From Pollenia angustigena (taxonomy: Eukaryota > Arthropoda > Insecta > Diptera > Polleniidae), in the NCBI GenBank assembly GCA_930367215.1, contig OV884059.1, positions 32,665,882 through 32,729,881 on the forward strand: a stretch of DNA of 64,000 bases, in the 5' to 3' direction. The position numbers and the translations under genes are program-made. The notes below the pieces were generated by a model. The model made no database searches, was not told the origin of the DNA, and worked only from the letters and a program-made list of their open reading frames with translations. This document shows positions 56,249 through 64,000 of this stretch, one piece after another (the stretch's first letter is position 1; every line of letters starts with the position of its first letter).

Positions 56249-56448
56249 GGCCCGTTTTCACAACTTACCGATAGCTGAAGGTAGGATTTTATCGGCCGTA
56301 TACAAATTACAACTTTACTTTAATCTAACAGGTAGGATTTACCTTTATTTTGTTTTATCGCACACTTATAAAGTTTTAATAATGTTACACTTTTTATAAG
56401 GCCGGTTAATGTCTAATTTTAGCTATCGGTAAGTTGTGAAAACGGGCC
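56249..56448. mobile_element. MITE, 200 bp, TAA duplication
   Basis: Inverted ends GGCCCGTTTTCACAACTTAC, continuing CGATAGCT, perfect at both sides. TAA flanks (56246-56248, 56449-56451). A 3-bp TAA/TTA target suggests the PIF/Harbinger group. It lies at the edge of a transposase exon. A one-ended copy is at 27356. Confidence 0.9.
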
Positions 56449-56527
56449 TAAATACAACAACTGGAACTTAAAAGCGCTCGTATTATTTCTGCTCTGCGTT
56501 GTATAAAATAACATTCTTATGTACAAT

Positions 56528-58006
56528 CAGTGATGTTAGATGTTTTTTTCGAATTATCGTCAAAATTTAAAAAAAAAAATCGTCATAATCGTCATTAGTT
56601 CTGAAAAAAACCGTCAAAAAATCGTAATATAAAACATCGTTTTTTTTATCAACACGGACTAACTACTCTATTAAAACATAAAAAAATAACTAAGTATAAA
56701 ATTATACAAAACCAAAACATATAGAATTTTTAATACTTAAGACGATTTAGTGGGGCTTTGATATTGCTCTCCGGAGATTTTCGTCCAACGCGTGCCTGTA
56801 ATCGTCGTCTTTGTGGAAGAATGTGCAGAAGTTGCAATTGACCACAAACATGAGAGTCGCGTTGCAGAACGACCCATCGGCTGCTAAATTCTCGGGACAA
56901 CTGCTGGAGCTTGGCAACGGCCAAATTTCTGTTGAGGTTTCGAATGGATTGATATCGTTCCCTGAATAATTGTTGTGAATTCACATCGTCCAAGGAGGAA
57001 CTCATCAGCAAAGTGTTCCATGGCATTGCATAAAATTACAAAAATCTCGATTGGATTCGTGAACGGGCGATACTAGCAGCGAAGAATAAGGACGTCGATA
57101 GCTTAAACTAAATTATTCAAAGTCAAATCGCAGGACAACTGCATACGTACAAATCTGTTAACTGCGTGACCGACGAAAATGAACCGACCAGCTACCCGTC
57201 GAACTTTTTTAACTCGCTTGATGTACCAGGAACTCCGCCGCATAATTTAAAGCTGAAAATGGTATCGATCATAATCATGTTGCAGAATCTCAATCCTCCA
57301 AAAATGTGCAACGGTACGCGGTTGTCCGTGAAAAAGCTAATGAACAATGTGATTCAGGCGACAATAATCAAGGGCAAATTCAAAGGAGAGGAAGACCTTA
57401 TCCCACGAATTCCCATTATTCCAATTGACCTTCCATTCCAATTCAAGCGGATTTAGTTCCCCATTCGATTGACGTTTGCAATGACAGTCAATAAATCGCA
57501 AAGCCAATCACTAGAAGTCTGTGAGATTAATCTCGAATTTCCCCGTTTTCCGCACGGTCAGCTGTACGTTGCATGCTCGCGTGTTGGGAAACCGTCTTCG
57601 TTATTTGTTTTTGCGCCGGAAAACAAATCGAAAACATTGTTCATCAAATCGCTCTCTACTGATTCCATTCAAATAAATCACATTGAAAATTTAAATATTT
57701 GTGTTGTATTATTACTCTAAAGTTTGTCTGAAGGCTTAAAATTGGGACGAGGCGAAGTTCGTCGGGTCCGCTAGTATGAATATACATTCACCTCTACATA
57801 CATATACAAACTAAGAAAACATTTTAATTGCCAGATTGAAGTGTTATAAAATTGATGTCAGATTAAAGTTTAAAATAAATTTATTGACGGGATGAAATCG
57901 TCAAAACCTAAGTGACTCTACATTAAAAATCGTCAATCGTCATTTTGGTAAAATCATCGAAAAAAATCGTCAAAATGACGTAAAATCGTCACATCTGACA
58001 TCCCTG
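56528..58006. mobile_element. hAT-type MITE containing a Helitron fragment
   Basis: Ends CAGTGATGTTAGATG and, inverted, CAGGGATGTCAGATG, with the 8-bp duplication TGTACAAT (56520-56527, 58007-58014). ATCGTCAAAA-like motifs mark both subterminal zones. A Helitron remnant occupies roughly 56740-57774. Confidence 0.9.
56740..57774 (+). pseudogene. Helitron helicase, C-terminal fragment, with 3' terminus
   Basis: The sequence preserves, in changing frames, LLSGDFRP, CEFTSSKEELISKVFHGIA, WIRERAILAAKNKDVDSLN, VTDENEPTSYPSNFFNSLDV and PGTPPHNLKLKM. It continues NPPKMCNGTRLSVKKLMNNV and FAMTVNKSQSQSLEVC, with HGQLYVACSRVG near the end. These are the Pif1-like helicase motifs of Helitron Rep-helicases (FPIRL..AMT.NKSQGQ; HGQLYVA.SRV). 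The element ends with the hairpin GGCGAAGTTCGTC and CTAG at 57774, followed by T. The replication initiator domain and first helicase motifs are missing. Several stops are present. Confidence 0.85.
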
Positions 58007-58139
58007 TGTACAATATACAATTTTTGGCTGAAAACTGTCATACGTAGCATGTTTATGTCTTTTTGCTGTTATTTTCCCCTGTTTTCTCCAACTTTCCTTG
58101 TGGTTTTTTGTATCAGGGACCGTAACAATTATTACATTT

Positions 58140-58210
58140 ATCATAAACATATACATATGTATCCATATATATTTATATATATATATGTATATATATATAT
58201 ATTTTTCTGA
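58140..58210. repeat. TA microsatellite
   Basis: TATATGTATATATATATATA tract and flanking TATCCATATATATTTATATA inside CACTA 2. Confidence 0.8.
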
Positions 58211-60075
58211 TATTTATTTTTTGGCAGAAATAATTGTTATAAACTAATTATTTTTTTTTTTCAATATTAATTTTTATTTTTTTAGTTGAAATAATTGTTA
58301 TTTTCTAAATTTGTATTTTTTTGGCAGATATTTGTTATCAAGATTTAATTTTCTTTTGCAGAAATAATAGTTTATTACTGATATTTTTTTCGTATTAACA
58401 CTCAAATTAAATTTTGACATCAAATGCAGGATCTGTTTTCAGTCAAAAGTTTAAAGGGAAAGTATGTAATCTAAAAATAAAAAAAAACCAATTGCTTCTA
58501 AAAAAAACCAGGGCCCAAATCGTCGCACACGTGTTCAGTTTTTACACCGGTGGATATATCATTTTTCAATACATCTGACGTGTAATTTGTAATCGTTCGA
58601 AAATTGGCTTCATAAGTTGCTACATGTGTTTGGGGTTTTTTTTTCTCTACAATATCTGCAGAATCTCACTGAATTAAAAGATTGTGTGAGCCCTAAAACT
58701 GTGTTTAGAGCCAAGTTATCCCCTATTATTAACCCCAAAATAAAACGAACTCTTTTAGAACATATAGTAATTCCATTTTCCAACCTTTTCAAAACTTCTA
58801 TTAGTTCCTTGAAACATATTTCAGGACCGTAAACTTTTAAGTGGTTACTAGAGCAAAATGCAGCTGGAAATATAAAATCTAGTTTTGATTGTAAAAATTG
58901 TGGAAGAGTTGGAAAATTATAATAGCAAGCGCAGATTGAATAAGTGTGGGTCCCTAATGCATTATTAATTTGAAAATCATCAAAATACATGTTGTAAACC
59001 ATGATAATTTCCGATTCATTTAATTACTTCTGCATGACTTCTCCATTAATGAGATTAGAGATAGATTTATTTTCTCTTAGGACTTTATAGTTATCTTCCG
59101 CAGTGCTTAAAACATTTGGCAATTCAAAAAACTTTTTCATTTGAAATTCTAAAGGCATAATTTGCAGACACTTCGTTTTTGGACCTAACGTAGGATTGCC
59201 CATTGAAACGGTTTCATCAATTTCATTGCTTATAATAACAGCATCAGATGCTTCAAACAAATCTAAACTTCTTAAAGTTTTTATGAATTTAAATTCAGTT
59301 GTGTAGTTTTCAAATGGAACTTGCAATACATTTTTTATATCTTCTGTTAAAACATTCGATCTTTGCAAATGATCAAAAGTAGACTGCCAAATATTTTGAA
59401 ATTTATTTAAAACATATTGGGAATCTTTCCGAGAAATAGAATTTTTCGAGTACAAACTTGTAGTGAAATCTAATATATCACATTCTAAATTTTGCACTAA
59501 AATCTTATTGTTATCTCTAATATCATTACTCAAGAAGTCACTTAAGTTTTGATTTGTATCCAAACAATGCATCTCAGTCGAGATTTGTTTTGCATTAATT
59601 GCTTGTGAAATTTCATTGTCACGATTTATTGTTTTAATATAATTTGTTTTATGTTGTATCAAATGGCGTTTTAAAGAAGAAAATCTAGAGAAAGTTGCGT
59701 CACAATTGCGTACACTGCAACTTTTTGAATCAGCGTTTCTTAAAAGATGAACGAATTTGAGATGATGTAGATATTCATCAACATCTTCAAAAAACTTTTT
59801 GCACTTAACGCAATTAAACATTTTTGACTACAAAGGAAAAAAGTTCAAGACTAATACTTAAATAAAATTATAAAATTTTTAATTGTGTTTATTAAAAAAA
59901 TGAATTCATTGAATCAAGAATTTTTTTTAAAAATTAATTGAAAACCAAAACAGCAAACTATTTCACATTTTTTTAATAAAAGCGTTTATTTAAACATCTA
60001 AATAACATTTTTATTGCATTAATAAAAAATGTTATCAATTTAATGAAATTTTAAAAAGTTTAGGTACTAAAAACT

Positions 60076-61860
60076 TTAATCTGTGAAATCTTTTTTCTGT
60101 GTGGAACTTTTGAGCATAATATTTAAGAAAGAACTCAAAGAAGCTGAATGAATATCCTGCGGAGTATCAATTTTATAGAAATACTTTTGTACAAATGACC
60201 AAACTTTGGTACAAGGATCTGGATATTTTAAGTTCAGTACAAAGAAAAGCTTAAAGGCGCAATCGAAGGCTTCCAAAAACGACGAAAATTTTAAAAATGT
60301 TTTATCAAAATAAGTGTAAAAACTTTGAGCTGTTTGCATACCTTCAACAATAACAAACGGTTGCAAAGTATTTTCCAAAGCTCTGCATTTTTCCCGTAAT
60401 TGCTCTATTCTAACTTCAATGTTGTTTATGTTATTGACCGTAAGGATAAAAAATTTTTGAGCATCCAAAATGGTGTACGTCTTTCCTCCAAAACCAATAG
60501 GTATCAGAATAGCATTCAGCAAATTTAACAAGGTACTGTCTTGAAAATCTGAAAATTCAAAAGTTTTACTTGCGTTCGGAAATTAATACCATGACACAAA
60601 CTACCTTTGTTGCTAGATTCTAAGGCAATTGTAAGCAGCTCTCTACAATTTTGATTAAACTGTTTGGCTGAATAGTATTTAACGATATCTTCTTTGAAAT
60701 TTGGCCACTTTTCAAAAAATATGTTTTTCTTTCCCGGAAAAGCGATCTCAAAATCGATATTTATCTAAAAAATATATGTAAAGTATTTTTTTAATGCACA
60801 TACTTAAAAATTTTCAATTATCATTGTATTTCCGTAATACATGAAAACTCACCAAATCAATTGCTCTCGAATCTTTTATAACCGGCCATTCCTTTAAGAA
60901 CGAAATATTGTCGAGACTTTTAATGTCTTCTCTTCTTAACAAATATGTCCGCGACCAACGATCGCACACAGTTTCCCAGCTTTGCAAAGGCCACAGTAAA
61001 TCTTGTTTTAAACGTTTAATGTCGTCTTCAATTATTTCCACTGATGTTTCTTCTAAACACTGGGTTTCTACTTTCCTATGTTTCGCTTTATAATTATGGT
61101 ATCGGTGAAACAGTTTGCCGCCTGGAGCTTTTTTCCCACTTCGAGGGTAGTAATAATAATCCTAAATCAATAAAAAAAAGTATTATTAAAGTATATTTTA
61201 ATTTTTGTTAAACAACCACTTACGGAAACTGGTACTTCTCCAGGAAATTCTTTGCAAATTTCGTCGACAACTACTTTAAAATCCGATGGTGCTAATTTTT
61301 TTTCATTGACGAAGGCGTTTTCCAATATAATATTGATCAGTTTGTCTCTATATTGACTAGTCAACAATTCATTTGAAGTGTAAAATTGTTTAATGTTCAT
61401 GCCGGCCTCAGTTGACGATAACAACTCACTTAGTGACTGAAAAGACAAAACATAAATAAAGGAACAAAAATTATATAATGACTTACTCACCTTATCAAAA
61501 AAAACTTTTTATTTTTATTTTCCACCTCTTTTTGACGCTATAAGAAAAAATACTTTAATATTAAACAATAACATAAATAGTTAATATATATACTCACTGT
61601 ATTGCCTCTCCACTTAAAAAGTTTTTCTCGAAATTCTGCTCTCGGCCCAATTTTTTTAATTGCATCAGCTACGTCCCTTTCATTCAAGTATTGAAGATGC
61701 CTATATTCAATGCCAGCTTCTGTAATAAACGCATATTAGAGTTAAATTATATTTATAATAAATCAAATCAACTGTAATTATTAATTAATAACTTACCTTT
61801 CAACTCCGGCAGCAGAAACTCAAGATTAAATGTCTCTAATAAAACTTCCATAATAACCAT
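60076..61860 (-). CDS. SAM-domain accessory protein of CACTA 2 (SAMD3-like), 446 residues
   Basis: Exons predicted at 61797-61860, 61598-61719, 61224-61436, 60853-61161, 60605-60764 and 60076-60548 all have GT-AG borders, compatible phases and no stop, giving 446 codons. The alternative start at 61851 removes three residues. Residues about 5-60 look like a SAM domain (LETFNLEFLLPELK, YLNERDVADAIKKIG, EFREKLFKW). The next block is KLINIILENAFVNEKKLAPS and VVVDEICKEFPGE, then SWETVCDRWSRTYLLRREDI and FEKWPNFKEDIVKYYS. The C-terminus has AFDCAFKLFFVLNLKYPDPC and VWSFVQKYFYKI. I recall many arthropod and fish proteins of this kind labelled SAMD3-like. It lies inside the transposon, divergent from nothing and upstream of the transposase on the same strand. 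A role in transposition or in RNA/protein assembly is unknown. Confidence 0.75.
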
Positions 61861-62259
61861 TCACATCAAAGGCAAACACAAAAATGACATTCTATCAAGA
61901 CACTTGTTGTTTTTTTTTTTAAGGTACTAAGAATTACCTAATGAACATTTTTTTAAAGCAATGGAAACTTAAATGTTTAACAATGTAGTTTTAGTCTTAT
62001 TTCTCTGTTTTTCATTGTTGAACTATATACATAATATTAAAATATTAAAAGTAAAAGAAATATGAACATATGTATGTGTAAACATATTAACTTGCCCCTT
62101 GTTAATCTAAAGAATTATGTTAAATTGTTTCAAATACATAGCTTATATTTTGTAGGCATACTTCGCGAATGTTTGTTGGGCTAACGTTAGAATACCGTTA
62201 ATTTTGCAGCATGCTAGTAAAATAATATTAAAGTTTTTAAAAAATGTACCAAAAATTTA

Positions 62260-62668
62260 TTTACTACGTATCGTTTAGTTTTTTTAAACGCCGCGTTCAG
62301 TTGTGTTTAGTTTTTTTTACCATTGCACTTTCCTGAATGTAACGTTTTGTAGTATCCAAGAAAGATTTTACTGAATTTTGCGTTCAGTTTTTCTAAACCT
62401 GCGTTCAGTAAAGAATTCATTATTTGATTGAAAAAAGCTGAACAAAACGTTTAGTTTCTTAGTAGAAAACTTTATTTTTTACAATGTTCCGTTCAGTCAA
62501 ACGATAGCTTGGACTATTGCACGCTGAACGTAGCGTAGTAAATAACAAAATATGCGTTCGGAGATTAGATTTTTGAATGCAATTTTAAAGAAACGTAGTA
62601 AATATCACAATAGCGTTCATTTCGACTTTTTCTGAATGTTGCGTTCAGCTAAATTAATTTTTTCTGTG
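62260..62668. repeat. right subterminal zone of CACTA 2
   Basis: Loose repeats of CGTTCAGTTTTTCT, AACGTAGTAAATA and GCGTTCAG in both orientations, similar to the motifs of the left array but not regularly spaced. Confidence 0.7.
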
Positions 62669-62670
62669 TG

Positions 62671-64000
62671 GTTATTCCAAGTAAGATTATTATTAAAAAC
62701 TAATCGAAGGTTTTTGGCAGCATTTACTATAGTGACTTTTTCACCATCTATCAAAATATCAACGTCGGCAATATGTTTCATTGTTTTCCTACGAATAATG
62801 ATACACTTTGATTTGCGAGGGTTTAAACAAAGCCCATTTGCAGTTGCCCAGATAAAGATCTTATTAAGATCGTCATTAAGTTTCGTTATATTTTCAGCGA
62901 TAGAAATGACTGGACTGCTTAAATACAACTGCACATCATCTGCGTACATATGCATTTTGCAGTGCGAAAGCTGGTTTGGTAAATCATTTACATAAATAGA
63001 GAAAAGGAGTGGTCCAAGGATTGACCCTTGGGGCACACCCCTAGATAAATTTAATACCGACGACTGAAGTTGGTCCGAAAACACAAATTGCCGGCGTCTT
63101 GAGAGATATGACGACAACAGACGCGTGGAGGTCAAGGAAAAGTTAAAAAAATGGCGGAGTTTCGAGCAAAGCGTGCCGTGGTCCACTGTGTCAAAGGCCT
63201 TAGAGTGATCCAGAAGAACCAAGAAGTTCACTTTTCCTGTGTCTAATTCACATCGTATGTTTTCAGTCACGTCCAGTAAAGCAGAAACACAACTATGGTT
63301 TTGCCGAAACCCCGATTGTTTATCAGACAACAAGTTATTAGATTTGATATACGACGACATTTGATTATAAAGTAGTTTTTCAAGAACCATAGATAGAAAG
63401 CACAGGATGGCAATTGGCCTGAATTCTGAGTCATTTTTCGGTATTGGAATTATTTTAGCGTATTTCCATTTCGACGGAAAAGTGCTCGTCATTATAATAG
63501 TGTTGAACAAATGTTTTATATATGGCAGGAGTATAGGCAACAATAACCTTATAAATTTAGGGTGTATGTTATCAGAGCCAACAGCATTTGATTTAATCGA
63601 AATAAAGCTAAGTAAGACTTCAGATTGACTTACACACGCGAATTGAAACACATTATTATTAATTTCGTTGTTATTATTATTTATATTTGGAAAGTTGTAA
63701 AAAGTGCTATCTATTGGTAGTAGAGGTAAATTTGTAAAAGTTCTATTAAGCTCTTCTACGTCGACCTGAGAACTATTTGTACTCATAGAGTGACCAATCC
63801 CAATTTCGCAAATATATATTTCCAAGTTTGTCTAGAGCCTATTGCAGAGCCAAAGCGTTTGGAATAATACTCAGTCTTTGCAATTTTAATGCCAAGGTTA
63901 CGTACACTTATTGCTGTGTATCGAGGAACTTGTTGTTGAGATGAATTTTTTTATTTTTATTATGGTACAACTCCGTTGAGTTGTAATTTTTGTTATGTTT
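62671..64000 (-). pseudogene. CR1/Jockey-group reverse transcriptase, N-terminal and core part
   Basis: The minus strand shows TTFPSKWKYAKIIPIPKND, FRPIAILCFLSMVLEKLLYN, DKQSGFRQNHSCVSALLDV, FLVLLDHSKAFDTVDHGTL, SRGVPQGSILGPLLFSIYVN and the catalytic YADDVQLY, followed by NGLCLNPRKSKC and NNLTWNNH at the CACTA border. Upstream of about 63818 a one-base shift leads into RQTWKYI and YYSKRFGSAI, the linker before the polymerase. The element runs off the window end, so the endonuclease is not seen. The core polymerase motifs are intact and open over about 380 codons. Confidence 0.9.

Larger units (their letters stand above)
55230..59821 (-). pseudogene. C2H2 zinc-finger / tnp2-like CACTA transposase, interrupted
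   Basis: The 5' part starts at 59821 with two C2H2 fingers (CVKCKKFFEDVDEYLHHLKF then VH; CSVRNCDATFSRFSSLKRHL). It runs 265 codons to a TAA at 59024. The same frame then continues as NESEIIMVYNMYFDDFQINN, IFPAAFCSSNHLKVYG, GLIIGDNLALNTVLGL and SFNSVRFCRYCREKK to about 58605. These are the DDF, GDN and CRFC landmarks I associate with animal CACTA transposases. The 3' part (56246 to 55230) reads DIFEGVCHYDLSRVLLAL, LIPLENKHWGLVLLLSKIID and a MWAMRFESKHKEMK block, then a long tail. The stop, a MITE at the start of the 3' part and a hAT-type MITE between the halves show that the gene is no longer intact, although each part is well preserved. Confidence 0.8.
54584..62668 (-). mobile_element. CACTA-type DNA transposon 2 (8.1 kb)
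   Basis: The element splits the reverse-transcriptase frame, with a 2-bp duplication TG (54582-54583, 62669-62670). Ends are CACAGAAAAAATAACG and, inverted, CACAGAAAAAATTAAT. Subterminal zones at both sides are full of TTCAGTTTTTT / AACGTTC motifs. It encodes, on the minus strand, a SAM-domain accessory protein (60076-61860) and a C2H2/tnp2-type transposase (55230-59821). A 200-bp MITE and a hAT-type MITE carrying a Helitron remnant are inserted in the transposase gene. CAC ends, a 2-bp duplication, subterminal repeats and a tnp2-like transposase together support the CACTA/EnSpm/Mirage group. Confidence 0.9.

Noticed and set aside
56730..57026. A minus-strand gene opposite the Helitron remnant
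   Set aside because: The plus strand carries recognisable helicase sequence across the same bases; the minus frame is its shadow.
61494..61540. An additional 47-base exon in the SAM accessory gene
   Set aside because: It has splice-like borders, but using it would shift the phase of the next exon; skipping it keeps the frame open.
1..64000. Endogenous viral genes (envelope or capsid of an animal virus)
   Set aside because: No envelope-like or viral capsid sequence was recognised; all retroelement parts fit copia, Jockey or CR1-group elements.

Overview
The window is eukaryotic nuclear DNA from an AT-rich dipteran genome, most likely a higher (schizophoran, perhaps calyptrate) fly. The evidence is three spliced animal genes with short GT-AG introns, Kozak-like starts and protein sequences of insect type, set in a very large amount of transposon-derived DNA. 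There is no bacterial operon, rRNA, CRISPR array or confident tRNA gene.

The three conserved host genes occupy about 22.8-40.8 kb. CLPTM1L (minus, 22809-26892) is an ER multipass membrane protein of the GlcN-PI scramblase family; its second intron is swollen to 2.3 kb by duplicated palindromic repeats. Bap60 (minus, 34236-35890) is the BAF60/SMARCD subunit of the SWI/SNF (Brahma) complex. PSMD5 (plus, 39167-40803) is an assembly chaperone of the 26S proteasome base. All three can be spliced conceptually into complete proteins of 559, 501 and 503 residues. A possible 57-residue two-exon gene lies at 17238-17456 and is not recognised.

The remaining DNA is nested mobile elements. From 5.9 to 16.9 kb lies a Ty1/copia provirus (minus) with 5-bp target duplications, LTRs, a primer-binding site and a polypurine tract. 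It is split at 8835-14034 by a CACTA-type DNA transposon with a 2-bp TA duplication. At 53-64 kb a CR1/Jockey-group reverse transcriptase (minus) is split by a hAT-type element (8-bp duplication) and by an 8.1-kb CACTA-type transposon (54584-62668, 2-bp TG duplication). That transposon itself carries a 200-bp MITE and a hAT-type MITE containing a Helitron helicase remnant. A second, Jockey-clade retrotransposon lies at 44.2-47.1 kb (plus). More than a dozen short inverted-repeat elements have readable target duplications.

The most interesting observation is that the two CACTA-type elements encode homologous multi-exon accessory proteins: an N-terminal SAM-like domain followed by several shared blocks. 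In the 8.1-kb element this gene is open through all predicted exons (446 codons), while the neighbouring zinc-finger/tnp2-type transposase gene is interrupted. In the 5.2-kb element the accessory gene is decayed and no transposase is visible. This suggests a conserved two-gene transposon system. A second structure worth attention is a direct-repeat array with an internal tRNA-like promoter (51975-53274), flanked by a 12-bp duplication.
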